Notes: a model not told the origin generated them from the letters alone. A stretch of DNA of 36,081 nt from Acidithiobacillus sp. (GCA_028065135.1 JAPTWR010000096.1:1-36081), one strand, 5' to 3'; positions 1-8,218 are shown, counted from the stretch's first letter. Made by a program: numbers and translations.

Positions 1-11
1 CGCAGGAAAGG

Positions 12-42
12 TTGGACAACGGCGGTGCGAGTTCCCTATAAT
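12..42 (+). promoter_or_regulatory. Candidate promoter of tRNA-Arg
   Basis: A perfect TATAAT at 37-42 lies 8 bases before the mature tRNA 5' end. A TTGGAC at 12-17 could be the -35 box, but the 19-base spacer is long. The -10 box is convincing and the -35 box is only plausible. Confidence 0.5.
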
Positions 43-50
43 TCGGCCAC

Positions 51-127
51 GCGCAGTTAGCTCAGATGGATAGAGCGTCGGCCTCCGAAGCCGAAGGTCA
101 CTGGTTCGACTCCAGTACTGCGCACCA
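51..127 (+). tRNA. tRNA-Arg (anticodon CCG)
   Basis: The sequence folds as a complete cloverleaf. The acceptor arm pairs 51-57 (GCGCAGT) with 117-123 (ACTGCGC), the D stem is 60-63 with 73-76, and the anticodon stem 78-82 with 90-94 encloses the loop 83-89. The anticodon is CCG at 85-87, which reads the Arg codon CGG. A standard GGTTCGA T-loop follows, then the discriminator A124 and an encoded CCA at 125-127. No second copy of its 3' end, which would suggest an integrated element, was seen in the window. Confidence 0.97.
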
Positions 128-310
128 AATTAAGTTAAAGGTCTGAGTATCGTACCTGGGTTTTCTTTGTCGTCATCCTGCTTAAACGCTCTACTTAGTT
201 CTTGACCCGCCTCCAAGAGGTTTCCGGCAAGACGCAAACCATTCCAAGTCACGTCAGTCTTGCCCACCCCGCTGTCTGGTAGCTCAGTGCGCAGACGCTG
301 TAGATCCCGG

Positions 311-332
311 ATCCTTGATCGAGATCAAGGAT
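311..332 (+). promoter_or_regulatory. FNR/DNR-type operator upstream of hcp
   Basis: The core TTGAT-CGAG-ATCAA at 315-328 matches the FNR/Anr/DNR consensus TTGAT-N4-ATCAA exactly. It sits in a longer inverted repeat with 10-base arms (ATCCTTGATC / GATCAAGGAT) around a 2-base centre. The centre (321.5) is 72 bases before the hcp ATG. In other bacteria hcp genes are switched on by FNR, DNR or HcpR under anoxia or NO, so this site probably does the same. No strong -10 box is visible at the spacing expected for a class II site (about 351-357). Confidence 0.75.
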
Positions 333-393
333 TACCCTGACCGCGACAGGCACCATTCACGGACGTACACCACAATTTCAGGAGACGCCCATC

Positions 394-2070
394 ATGTTTT
401 GCTATCAATGCGAACAAACCACACGTACCCCCGCCGGAATAGGTTGTGCCAGTGCGCCGGGAACGTGCGGCAAGGACGAGGCCACTGCCGATCTGCAGGA
501 TATTCTCACGCACCTTATTAAGGGCGTTGCCCAGTATGCGCGCCGGGCGCGGGCGATGGGTGTTGCCGACAGGTATACAGACGACTTCATTTTTTATGGT
601 CTTTTCACCACACTAACCAATGTGAACTTCACTGCTACGCGTTTTGTCCATCTGATTCAGGAGGCCACCAAAAGGCGCGAGCGAATCAAATTATTGTACG
701 AGGAGGCGGCGCGAGAGCAGGGCAAGACTCCCGAAATTTTGTCCGGTCCAGCCAATTTTCAACCCGCCGATGGTCTGGAACAACTGTTACGCCAGGCCTC
801 TGGCGTCGCCATAAACTCCGGGGTAGATCATCTCGGATCAGATGTGATCGGTGCCCGTGCCCTCATCCTCTACGGCATGAAAGGTGTGGCCGCTTATGCT
901 CAACACGCCCGCGTCCTGGGTTACCAGAGTGACGAAGTCGATGCCCAGGCAGAGGTGATCCTGGATTATTTGGCGAGCAATCCAACGGATATCGATGCAA
1001 TGTTGGAAGAGTCGTTGGAAGTCGGCCGTTTGAACTTAAAGGTGATGGAGTTACTTGACGCCGCCAACACCGAGACCTTTGGGGCGCAGGAAATTACCTC
1101 TGTACGCATCTCCCCGATCAAAGGGAAGGCAATCCTGGTCAGCGGCCATGATCTCCATGATCTGAAGCAAATCCTGGAGCAGACCAAGGATCAAGGGATA
1201 AATGTTTACACCCATGGAGAGATGTTGCCAGCCAATGCCTATCCCACCCTCAAGGCCTACCCTCATCTGGCCGGGAATCTAGGGGGCGCATGGCAGGATC
1301 AGCAGCGCGAATTTGCAGACTTCCCTGGCCCCATCGTCATGACTTCCAACTGCATCATCGAACCAGGCAAAAATTATAAGAATCGCATTTTTACCCTTGG
1401 CCCAGTGGGTTGGCCCGGTGTCCGCCATATCGACGATGGGGATTTCACTCCGGTTATCCAGGCCGCCAAAGCCTTGCCGGGATTCGCTGCCGATGCGGAA
1501 GATCAACGGATCACCATCGGTTTTGGACATCACACCCTCTTGGGCGCGGCTGACAAAATCGTAGATGCGGTAAAATCCGGAGACATTCGCCACTTCTTCC
1601 TCGTTGGCGGGTGCGACGGTGCTTCTCCGGCACGCAACTACTTCACGGAGGTGGCGGACCACGCTCCCGCGGACTCGGTAGTAATGACCTTGGGTTGCGG
1701 CAAGTATCGATTCAATAGACATGAGTTCGGAGATATTGGTGGCATCCCCCGCCTGCTGGATATAGGCCAATGCAATGATGCCCACTCCGCCATCCGGGTA
1801 GCGGGTGCCCTGGCCGAAGCGTTCAATTGCGGGGTCAATGACCTGCCGTTGTCGATCATGCTCTCCTGGTTTGAACAAAAAGCTACCGCTATTCACCTTT
1901 CCCTGCTGGCTTTGGGTATCAAGGGGATCAAACTAGGACCAACCCTGCCAGCCTATCTCACACCAACTCTGGTGCAGAAGCTCCAATCACGTTTCGATCT
2001 TGATCTCGATCTTATTGGCGAGGCGCAAGCGGATTTGCAGGCGGCCCTGACGCATACGGCTACGGCATAG
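394..2070 (+). CDS. hcp: Hybrid cluster protein (hydroxylamine reductase / NO reductase)
   Basis: Hcp is a cytoplasmic protein with a hybrid Fe-S-O cluster. It was first described as a hydroxylamine reductase and is now mainly regarded as a high-affinity NO reductase in nitrosative stress. The 558-residue length fits the family. The N-terminal cysteines C3-X2-C6-X11-C18-X6-C25 have the spacing of the E. coli-like class II proteins, which carry a [2Fe-2S] cluster there. Family motifs for the hybrid cluster follow, including [14 protein letters not shown] and the C-terminal LPAYLTP region. GGAGA at 381-385 precedes the ATG by 8 bases. It is followed by its reductase hcr, and a perfect FNR-type palindrome lies upstream, so the pair is probably an NO- or oxygen-responsive operon. 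Confidence 0.96.
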   Translation: MFCYQCEQTTRTPAGIGCASAPGTCGKDEATADLQDILTHLIKGVAQYARRARAMGVADRYTDDFIFYGLFTTLTNVNFTATRFVHLIQEATKRRERIKLLYEEAAREQGKTPEILSGPANFQPADGLEQLLRQASGVAINSGVDHLGSDVIGARALILYGMKGVAAYAQHARVLGYQSDEVDAQAEVILDYLASNPTDIDAMLEESLEVGRLNLKVMELLDAANTETFGAQEITSVRISPIKGKAILVSGHDLHDLKQILEQTKDQGINVYTHGEMLPANAYPTLKAYPHLAGNLGGAWQDQQREFADFPGPIVMTSNCIIEPGKNYKNRIFTLGPVGWPGVRHIDDGDFTPVIQAAKALPGFAADAEDQRITIGFGHHTLLGAADKIVDAVKSGDIRHFFLVGGCDGASPARNYFTEVADHAPADSVVMTLGCGKYRFNRHEFGDIGGIPRLLDIGQCNDAHSAIRVAGALAEAFNCGVNDLPLSIMLSWFEQKATAIHLSLLALGIKGIKLGPTLPAYLTPTLVQKLQSRFDLDLDLIGEAQADLQAALTHTATA

Positions 2071-2080
2071 CACAACGGAT

Positions 2081-2108
2081 CGTTGCTTCGTTCGGCAACG
2101 GACGAAGC
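2081..2108 (+). promoter_or_regulatory. Two mutually exclusive hairpins between hcp and hcr
   Basis: CGTTGC at 2081-2086 can pair with GCAACG at 2095-2100. Alternatively GCTTCGT at 2085-2091 can pair with ACGAAGC at 2102-2108. The two stems share bases 2085-2086 and overlap in space, so only one can form at a time. The element lies in the 58-base gap before hcr, whose AAGGA ribosome site is at 2114-2118. Whether it adjusts mRNA stability or hcr translation is inference. Confidence 0.4.
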
Positions 2109-2128
2109 AGCATAAGGATGCACACAGC

Positions 2129-3157
2129 ATGACCAACTACGATATCACTATCCATACCCGTGACAGACAACGGGTGTCCTTTGTCTGTTCTGAGGCGGAA
2201 GATTTGCTCTTTGCCGCGGAGCGGGAAAGTATCCTGCTTCCTTCCCAATGCCGGAAAGGGACCTGCGGTGCCTGCGTGGCTACGGTCACGGCAGGTGCTT
2301 ATCACCTGGGGGAAGTAAGTACGGAAGCCCTGCCAGAAAGTGCGCAGGTGCGGGGAGATGTCCTTCTGTGCCGTACCTATCCGCGTGCGGATCTGATTCT
2401 GGAGGCGCCCTATGACTACAATTACATCCGTTTTGAGCGCATTCCGGAACGCGTGGCCGAAGTGATAGATGTCACGATGGTGGCTACGGGTACGCGACGA
2501 CTGTTGTTACGCCTGCAACCCGATACGCAAGGGGGAGCTGCGGAATTCGAAGCAGGGCAATTTATGGAGATCCAAGTACCTGGCGGCGAGGCGCGTCGCG
2601 CCTATTCGCTGGCCAATAACACCAACTGGAATGGTGACCTGGAGTTTTTTATCACGCTGCGCCCTGACGGTGCTTTTTCTACCTATCTGGAATCCGCCCT
2701 GGTGGGCGACCGCCTGAATATACGTGGTCCACTTGGAACGTTTACCCTGAGAGAGAATGGCCTGCAGCCACGTTGGTTTGTTGGTGGCGGGACCGGCCTC
2801 GTACCGTTACTGTCGATGCTACGCCGCATGGCAGATTGGGGGGAAACGCTTCCGGCACGTCTGTATTTCGGCGCGAGATATGAAGACGAACTCTTCTGTC
2901 AGGAGGAAATCCGCCAGATCCAGGATAAACTTCCCCAACTGCAGGTTAAGATATGCCTTTCACGTCCTGGAAATGAATGGGCGGGTTATCGAGGCAGCGT
3001 AATGGAAGCCTTGCGCGATGACTTGGGAAGCCTTGCGGCTTCACCGGACCTGTATGTTTGCGGATCAACGCGGCTGGTCCAGGGGGTGACGGAATTGGCC
3101 CTGAGCCAGGGGTTGCCGGATTCCAGTTTGCGATTCGAACGATTTTTGTCTGCATAG
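2129..3157 (+). CDS. hcr: NADH oxidoreductase (Hcp reductase) with N-terminal [2Fe-2S] domain
   Basis: This flavoprotein should pass electrons from NADH through FAD and a [2Fe-2S] cluster to Hcp. Residues 1-95 form a plant-type ferredoxin domain with C41-X4-C46-X2-C49-X31-C81. An FAD-binding barrel follows with the RAYSLANN motif near residue 155. The NAD domain carries GGGTGLVPLL near 218 and CGSTRLVQG close to the C terminus. The ferredoxin is N-terminal, as in MmoC and phenol-hydroxylase reductases, whereas E. coli Hcr carries it C-terminally. The assignment as Hcp reductase therefore rests on the position directly behind hcp. A generic oxygenase reductase is the alternative, but no oxygenase gene is nearby. 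Confidence 0.85.
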   Translation: MTNYDITIHTRDRQRVSFVCSEAEDLLFAAERESILLPSQCRKGTCGACVATVTAGAYHLGEVSTEALPESAQVRGDVLLCRTYPRADLILEAPYDYNYIRFERIPERVAEVIDVTMVATGTRRLLLRLQPDTQGGAAEFEAGQFMEIQVPGGEARRAYSLANNTNWNGDLEFFITLRPDGAFSTYLESALVGDRLNIRGPLGTFTLRENGLQPRWFVGGGTGLVPLLSMLRRMADWGETLPARLYFGARYEDELFCQEEIRQIQDKLPQLQVKICLSRPGNEWAGYRGSVMEALRDDLGSLAASPDLYVCGSTRLVQGVTELALSQGLPDSSLRFERFLSA

Positions 3158-3194
3158 TGCGGTGCCTATGCTTCGGAATTCCAGGTGACGTGAT

Positions 3195-3216
3195 CGTCCG
3201 CTGCGGAACGTTTTTT
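3195..3216 (+). terminator. Probable terminator of hcp-hcr
   Basis: CGTCCG (3195-3200), a CTG loop and CGGA-A-CG (3204-3210, one bulged A) form a short hairpin. Six T residues follow immediately at 3211-3216. It sits between the convergent hcr and ferredoxin-cupin genes. Confidence 0.5.
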
Positions 3217-3232
3217 GTTCCATGGAGATTTC

Positions 3233-3853
3233 CTAGCGCCAAAAGCTTACATAAAACCTTACCATATCTGCCGCCTCCACATGGTGGGGTACATCAGGCG
3301 GTATCCAGGCTGGACGTTCTGGGCTCAATGACCAGTTGCGTCCGCTGCCGTCATCCAGGCAGTAACGCAGTCGGCCCTCCAGGATCACGATGCGTCCCCA
3401 AACCCCAGCCTTGGTGTGATGATCGTGCAATAAACCGGCGGGTATATGCTCCCTATCGAATTCGGGTGTACGTTTGTATTCTTCCAAGGGTGCGCTTGGC
3501 TCCGGCAAAGCCGTCTCAGTAGAATGCTCGCCGGTAACCAGATAAATGCGCTTATCCCGCACCTTGCCCCACGTTTCGGCATCTGCCAGTGCCGGTTTTT
3601 TCTGGATGAGCACAGGCCATGTTTTAGCGAGCTGTGTATTGAGTTCCGGATACTCTTCCATGCCATTCGGCAGGTCCGCGTCCAGGTAAATTGCATCGAC
3701 CGGGCACTCGGCCACACATAAGGTGCAATCAATGCATTCCAGAGGATCTATGACCAAAAAATTGGGACCCTCATGGAAACAGTCTACTGGACACACCGTC
3801 ACACAGTCGGTGTACTTGCAGAGAATGCAGGATTCCGTCACTACATGCGTCAT
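3233..3853 (-). CDS. 7Fe ferredoxin fused to a DUF1971 (YeaR/TehB-like) cupin
   Basis: This is a two-domain protein of 206 residues. Residues 1-107 are a full FdxA-type 7Fe ferredoxin like Azotobacter FdI. C9, C17 and C50 are placed to bind a [3Fe-4S] cluster, C21, C40, C43 and C46 a [4Fe-4S] cluster, and the FdI-like C12 and C25 are also kept. A short linker leads to residues 126-206, a DUF1971 cupin with the hallmark THE-like segment [30 protein letters not shown] and the terminal RFYVSFWR. H143, H145, H146, H190 and H191 are possible metal ligands. In enteric bacteria the DUF1971 gene yeaR is induced by nitrate and NO. The gene ends 75 bases from hcr in convergent orientation. GAGGAG precedes the ATG, which overlaps the previous small ORF by ATGA. 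The fusion is read directly, and an NO-stress role is inferred. Confidence 0.9.
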   Translation of the reverse strand: MTHVVTESCILCKYTDCVTVCPVDCFHEGPNFLVIDPLECIDCTLCVAECPVDAIYLDADLPNGMEEYPELNTQLAKTWPVLIQKKPALADAETWGKVRDKRIYLVTGEHSTETALPEPSAPLEEYKRTPEFDREHIPAGLLHDHHTKAGVWGRIVILEGRLRYCLDDGSGRNWSLSPERPAWIPPDVPHHVEAADMVRFYVSFWR

Positions 3854-4041
3854 GGTTGCTCCTCTGTGCGGCGTACCCGCCAGTGCCCGCTGCGATTGAT
3901 ATCGGTAGCCCGGATGTGCAGCACAGGGGACAGCGGAGGGCTGAACAGGAAAAGGGCGGCGGTAATGGTCTGCCCGTGTAGCTTATGGTGGGCCTCTTCG
4001 ATCGCCTGCGCCAGCAGTTGCTCAGGATGTCGGGCAGCCAT
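3850..4041 (-). CDS. Small ORF coupled to the ferredoxin-cupin gene, unknown function
   Basis: A reading frame of about 63 residues begins with MAARHPEQ and ends in TGA, which overlaps the ATG of the ferredoxin-cupin gene (ATGA). The GAGGAG ribosome site of the next gene lies inside its last codons. It starts 17 bases after the nth stop. A GTG at 4080, overlapping nth, is an alternative start in the same frame. The middle reads as a helix followed by a hydrophobic strand ([10 protein letters not shown]). I do not recognise a family. The ATGA junction and tight spacing argue for a real coupled gene, but the length and weak ribosome site keep it uncertain. Confidence 0.45.
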   Translation of the reverse strand: MAARHPEQLLAQAIEEAHHKLHGQTITAALFLFSPPLSPVLHIRATDINRSGHWRVRRTEEQP

Positions 4042-4058
4042 GGCGAAGCCGGTGCTGG

Positions 4059-4709
4059 CTAGGATGGTTTCGCTGCCCACTGATGTTTGTCCGTCCATTC
4101 GCAGCATTGGAAAAGCGGACAGTGACCACAGTGCGGACGTCTGGCCGTGCACGTATAGCGGCCATGGAGGATCAGGAGGTGGTGGGCGTCCTGCAGGTAT
4201 TCGGCGGGTACCGCCGCGAGCAGGGCCTGTTCGACGGCCAGAGGGGTTTTGCCGGGAGCAATACCTATCCGGTTGCCTACCCGGAAGATATGGGTATCCA
4301 CCGCAATGGTGGGGTGCCCGAATTGGGTATTGAGGACGACGTTGGCGGTTTTACGCCCGACACCGGGGAGCGCTTCCAGCGCCTTCCGGTCTGCGGGCAC
4401 TTCGCCGTCATGCAGGGCCAGCAGTTGTTGCGCCAGGGCATGCACATGACGGGCCTTGGCGTTGAATAGCCCCAGGCGACGGATATGGGTCTTGATGCCG
4501 TCCTCACCGAGCGTCGCCATCGCGTCGGGGGTAGGCGCCGCGGCAAAAAGTGTTTGAGTGCAGGCGTTGACGGCTTTGTCCGTACTTTGCGCGGAGAGCA
4601 CCACGGCGACCAGAAGCTGAAAAGGGGAGTGATAGATCAGCTCAGTTTTGGGTTCAGGAATGGCGGCGCGCAGAGCCGCAAAACAGCGATGGATATTTTG
4701 TGGATCCAT
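4059..4709 (-). CDS. nth: Endonuclease III (DNA glycosylase/AP lyase)
   Basis: Nth removes oxidised pyrimidines and cleaves the resulting abasic site in base-excision repair. The 216-residue protein lines up with E. coli Nth almost without gaps. The helix-hairpin-helix LPGVGRKTANVV carries the catalytic K120, D138 lies in VDTHIFRV, and the [4Fe-4S] ligands are C187-X6-C194-X2-C197-X5-C203. The frame stays open upstream to 4895, but the family starts at MDPQN (4709), so this ATG was chosen although its ribosome site is weak. It lies ahead of the small ORF and ferredoxin-cupin gene on the same strand and may share their transcript. Confidence 0.95.
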   Translation of the reverse strand: MDPQNIHRCFAALRAAIPEPKTELIYHSPFQLLVAVVLSAQSTDKAVNACTQTLFAAAPTPDAMATLGEDGIKTHIRRLGLFNAKARHVHALAQQLLALHDGEVPADRKALEALPGVGRKTANVVLNTQFGHPTIAVDTHIFRVGNRIGIAPGKTPLAVEQALLAAVPAEYLQDAHHLLILHGRYTCTARRPHCGHCPLFQCCEWTDKHQWAAKPS

Positions 4710-4774
4710 GGCGCAACATTTACCCACGGGAACAGGTGCAGGTGCTGGGGGATAGACCGGCCGCGATGCCGGAA

Positions 4775-4798
4775 GTCGGGTCTGTGACCTGACCCGAC
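4775..4798 (-). terminator. Stem-loop between the His-rich gene and nth
   Basis: GTCGGGTC (4775-4782) and GACCCGAC (4791-4798) form a perfect 8-bp stem with an 8-base loop. No T-run follows on the minus strand, so it is at best a weak terminator or an mRNA end-processing structure. Confidence 0.3.
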
Positions 4799-4813
4799 AC
4801 CGTGGCCGCACCT

Positions 4814-5230
4814 TCAGACGTGACGATAACGACCAATCTCCGGCGCTTCCGGTCGGGGATGGCTTGCCGCGACGGCATTGGCGGCGGCGATCCATTCTTC
4901 ATGGTCGTGTTCCAGGGCGTGGAGCATGTCGTGGTCCAGCTTGGGCAGGATGCTTCCCTTGATGGTTTCGCCGAGGTCCAGCATGCGCGTGGCAACCGCG
5001 TAGCCGTGCAGATGGAAATCATGGTCAGCATGGGTTCCAAAATGGTCGCTGCTGAAGAGTACGCCTTTGGCGGCTTTCAGGTCGGCGTCATTCATGACGT
5101 AGTCTTTCGCCCACTGGTACCATTTTTCAAAATACTTCTCTTGCGCTTCAAGGCTCCAGTCGCGGGCCTCAAAAAAGGCGTAGACCGAAACGCGGTTGGC
5201 CTTGCCGGAAAAAGGAAAGTGACCTGACAT
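4814..5230 (-). CDS. Conserved-looking His/Asp-rich protein of unknown function
   Basis: This is a 138-residue soluble protein with no signal peptide or membrane segment. The start at 5230 has an excellent GGAGGAG ribosome site, and the longer frame to 5305 lacks one. The N-terminal part (15-50) is aromatic and charged. Two clusters of His and Asp follow: residues 62-75 with H63, H67, H70, H73 and H75, and residues 99-110 with H100, H104, H108 and H110. Their spacing on predicted helices would suit metal binding, as in hemerythrin-like bundles, but this is inference and I do not recognise the family. It has its own candidate promoter and lies between the beta-CASP gene and nth. Confidence 0.75.
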   Translation of the reverse strand: MSGHFPFSGKANRVSVYAFFEARDWSLEAQEKYFEKWYQWAKDYVMNDADLKAAKGVLFSSDHFGTHADHDFHLHGYAVATRMLDLGETIKGSILPKLDHDMLHALEHDHEEWIAAANAVAASHPRPEAPEIGRYRHV

Positions 5231-5272
5231 CGTACGACTCCTCCTGCATGCGGGTGTAAAAGCCTTCGGGGC

Positions 5273-5300
5273 ATTGTAGCCGTTTATGGTCCCGGCGCAA
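5273..5300 (-). promoter_or_regulatory. Candidate promoter of the His-rich gene
   Basis: On the minus strand a TACAAT box (5278-5273, five of six consensus bases) lies 16 bases downstream of TTGCGC (5300-5295). Transcription would start near 5266, leaving a leader of about 36 bases before the ATG at 5230. Confidence 0.4.
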
Positions 5301-5313
5301 CGCAAAAGCTTTT

Positions 5314-6702
5314 TTAGAGGGAATAACGATCACCAATGACCGGGCAATCCACCGGTAAGCCGCGCGCCCGCAGTACCTTGGCGATGCCTTCCCGGCCATT
5401 TTCCTCGCCATGGACGAGAATCGTGCGCGTCGGTTTTTGATCACCGTACCAGGCGAGGAGTTCGTCGTGGTCGGCGTGGGCCGAGAAACCACCAATGGTG
5501 TAAATTTTGGCGGCGACGTGAATCTCTTCACCAAATATCCGTACGGTTTTCGCCCCGTCGATGATGCGCCGCGCCAGCGTCCCCTGTGCGGCATAGCCGA
5601 CAAAGATGACGCTGCAGTCTTCGCGCCAGATGTTGTGTTTGAGATGGTGGGTGACCCGGCCCCCGGTCGCCATGCCCGATCCGGCCATAATCAGGGCGCC
5701 GCCCTTGATTAGATTGATGCCTATGGATTCGCTGGTTTCGCGGGTGAAGTGGAGGTTGCGCAGGGCGAAGGGGTCGCTGCCATGTCGCAGGCCTTCACGG
5801 GTGTCGGGATTGAAGCATTCCGGATGACGGCGAAAAATCTCCGTGGCGGAAATGGCCATGGGCGAATCGAGAAAGACCGGCAGGTTGGCGGGGAGTTGGT
5901 TGTCGTTCATCATCTCGCGCAGGTAATACAGTAAATCCTGGGCGCGCTCCAGGGCGAAGGTGGGAATGATGGCATTGCCGCCGCGTTTCAGGGTGTCGAG
6001 GATGGCATCGCGCAGCTCGTCCACCGAGGGCCCGATGGCCTTGTGCAGGCGGTCGCCGTAGGTGGTTTCCATGACGATGACATCCGCCTGGGGTGCGGGG
6101 GTGGACGGGTTGATAATGGGCTTGCCGCGATTGCCCAGATCGCCGGAGTAAACGATGCGCTGCTGTCTGTCCGCTTCACTGGCTTCTATCAATATCCAGG
6201 CGGAACCGAGAATATGACCGGCATCTCCGAAGGTTATACTGACGCCGGGGCAGACCTCCATTTTCTGCGCATAATCCGCGGTGCGTCCGAAACGATCCAT
6301 AGTATCAAGGACGTCGGTGAGGTCATAAATGGCCTCGGCTTCTGTTCCACCCTGACGCCGATGACGCCGGTTGGAGCGCCGTGCCTCTTCTGCCGCAAGG
6401 CCTGCCGCATCCATGAGCACCAGTCGTGCCAGCTCACGGGTGGCTGCCGTGGTGATAATCTCGCCGCGAAAACCACGTTTCACCAGCAAGGGGATGCGCC
6501 CACAGTGATCGAGATGGGCGTGGGTCAGCAACAGATAATCGATGTCTTTGGCAGCAAAGCCGAACTCGGCGCGATTTTCTTCTTCCAGGTCATGCCCCCC
6601 CTGAAACATGCCGCAGTCGATGAGCAGCTTTTTATCGCCAACGCGCAGAAAATGACAGGATCCGGTGACCCCCCCTGCGGCGCCATAAAATTGCATTTCC
6701 AT
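5314..6702 (-). CDS. Beta-CASP metallo-beta-lactamase-fold RNase-like protein
   Basis: This 462-residue protein belongs to the CPSF/YSH1-like beta-CASP branch of the metallo-beta-lactamase fold, whose members cut or degrade RNA with two zinc ions. The motifs are in order: HAHLDH at 61-66 (HxHxDH), GDAGHILGSAW, the YSGDLGN strand, then the beta-CASP insert with SGMATGGRV and a C-terminal FSAHADHDELL. It begins at MEMQFYG because AAGGAG lies 6 bases ahead of that ATG (6702) and the family starts there. The frame extends upstream to 6987 inside glgA but without homology. It follows glgA by 52 bases and is probably cotranscribed with it. Its RNA substrate is unknown. Confidence 0.9.
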   Translation of the reverse strand: MEMQFYGAAGGVTGSCHFLRVGDKKLLIDCGMFQGGHDLEEENRAEFGFAAKDIDYLLLTHAHLDHCGRIPLLVKRGFRGEIITTAATRELARLVLMDAAGLAAEEARRSNRRHRRQGGTEAEAIYDLTDVLDTMDRFGRTADYAQKMEVCPGVSITFGDAGHILGSAWILIEASEADRQQRIVYSGDLGNRGKPIINPSTPAPQADVIVMETTYGDRLHKAIGPSVDELRDAILDTLKRGGNAIIPTFALERAQDLLYYLREMMNDNQLPANLPVFLDSPMAISATEIFRRHPECFNPDTREGLRHGSDPFALRNLHFTRETSESIGINLIKGGALIMAGSGMATGGRVTHHLKHNIWREDCSVIFVGYAAQGTLARRIIDGAKTVRIFGEEIHVAAKIYTIGGFSAHADHDELLAWYGDQKPTRTILVHGEENGREGIAKVLRARGLPVDCPVIGDRYSL

Positions 6703-6754
6703 ATGCTTCTCCTTTAGTCCCCAGTATAGCGAATCAGCGGCGAGCGGGAGGCGC

Positions 6755-8218
6755 TTAGTGACCGCCTGCGCGCCGCGCCAGCACCTCGTGATAAAGCTGG
6801 AGATAGGTGCGTGCCGAGTGCTGCCAGCTATAATCGCCCGCCATGGCCTGATCTTGCAGATGTGACCACAGCGCCGGTTGACGGAACAACGCTTCCGCGC
6901 GCAGCACGGCATCATGCAGGGCATCGCTGTGCGGGCGGTCAAAAACAAATCCGTTGCGTTGTAGTGGATGGCGGAAGTCGTCGGCATCGGTGACCGTATC
7001 GGCCAGCCCGCCCGTACGGTGAACTATGGGCAGGGTGCCGTAGCGCAGGCTGTACATTTGATTCAGGCCGCAGGGCTCGAAGCGGGAGGGCATGAGAAAA
7101 GCATCTGCGCCCGCTTCGATGCGATGGGATAGCCCTTCGTCAAAGGTGATGCGCGCCACCATCTGGGTCGGATGCGCCGCGGCCATCTCCAGCAGTTGTC
7201 GCTCGAAAGATTTATCGCCACTGCCCAATACCACCACTTGCATGCCGCGGCGTAACAGATCAGGGAGAATATCCAGTACCATATCCGTCCCCTTCTGCTC
7301 CACCAGACGGCTGATCATGCCGAGGAGGAATACATGAGGATCAGGACGAAGGCCGAGACTGCTCTGCAGTTGCGCCTTGCACTGCGCCTTACCGAGCCGA
7401 TCTTGTAGCGAATAATGCGCGGGCAGATAGGGGTCCGCGCCGGGGTTCCAGTGGATGGCATCAATACCATTGAGAATGCCCGACAGATGCTCGGATCGGG
7501 TTTGCAGCAGCCCATCCAGTCCCATACCGAAGGCACTGCTCTGAATCTCCTCGGCATAGGTAGGGCTGACGGTGGTGATTTGGTCGCTATAAGCCAGACC
7601 CGCTTTCATGAAGGAAAAGGCCCCGTAGAGTTCGGTCCCGAGCCAGTGAAAATCCGCCGCCGGCAAGTGCAGAGGCGCCATGGCGCCGGGCGCGAAGCGA
7701 CCCTGATAGGCCAGATTATGAATAGTGAAAAGGACGGCGGGTCGCGCTGCGCCGATCCGTGCCTCCAGATCGAGCAAGTAGGGTATCAGTCCGGTTTGCC
7801 AGTCATTGGCATGGACGATATCCGGACGCCAATTGAGCCCCGACACACGTCCCTGGGCGATTTCGACGGCTACCCGGTTGAGCAGGGCAAAGCGTCGATC
7901 ATTGTCCGGCCAGTCTTCGCCTTGAGTATCCTGGTAAGGACCGCCGTCGCGCTCATAGTAAGCGGGATAACGGAGGAAAAGGATCTGTGCTTCCCCCACC
8001 GGCGACCACAGTTCGGCTGTTTCACCCGTATAGGGCACGTTGACGGCGCAACACCAGCGCATATCACTCGTGGCCGGGCACCCGTAGTAAGGCACCAAAA
8101 CGCGAACCTCGGCGCCCAGTTGCCTTAACGCCAGGGGCAACGCCCCGCCGACGTCCGCGAGACCGCCCGTTTTGGAGTAGGGCACCATCTCCGAAAATAC
8201 AAAAAGTGTTCGTAGCAT
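6755..8218 (-). CDS. glgA: Glycogen (starch) synthase, ADP-glucose type
   Basis: GlgA transfers glucose from ADP-glucose to the growing alpha-1,4-glucan. The 487-residue protein opens with the GT5 signature FSEMVPYSKTGGLADV, whose KTGGL binds ADP-glucose. It contains HANDWQTGLIPY, the SPTYAEEI strand and the C-terminal ESPFE-equivalent SRFEPCGLNQMYSLRYG with PIVHRTGGLADTV. The length is normal for bacterial GlgA. The ribosome site is weak (a GAAGAA stretch). No other glg gene is in the window. The beta-CASP gene follows in the same direction. Confidence 0.96.
   Translation of the reverse strand: MLRTLFVFSEMVPYSKTGGLADVGGALPLALRQLGAEVRVLVPYYGCPATSDMRWCCAVNVPYTGETAELWSPVGEAQILFLRYPAYYERDGGPYQDTQGEDWPDNDRRFALLNRVAVEIAQGRVSGLNWRPDIVHANDWQTGLIPYLLDLEARIGAARPAVLFTIHNLAYQGRFAPGAMAPLHLPAADFHWLGTELYGAFSFMKAGLAYSDQITTVSPTYAEEIQSSAFGMGLDGLLQTRSEHLSGILNGIDAIHWNPGADPYLPAHYSLQDRLGKAQCKAQLQSSLGLRPDPHVFLLGMISRLVEQKGTDMVLDILPDLLRRGMQVVVLGSGDKSFERQLLEMAAAHPTQMVARITFDEGLSHRIEAGADAFLMPSRFEPCGLNQMYSLRYGTLPIVHRTGGLADTVTDADDFRHPLQRNGFVFDRPHSDALHDAVLRAEALFRQPALWSHLQDQAMAGDYSWQHSARTYLQLYHEVLARRAGGH

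Noticed and set aside
51..127. tRNA-Arg as an attachment site for an integrated element
   Set aside because: No integrase gene and no repeat of the tRNA 3' end were seen in the window.
1279..1896. 205-residue minus-strand frame inside hcp
   Set aside because: Antisense to conserved Hcp motifs, with no ribosome site.
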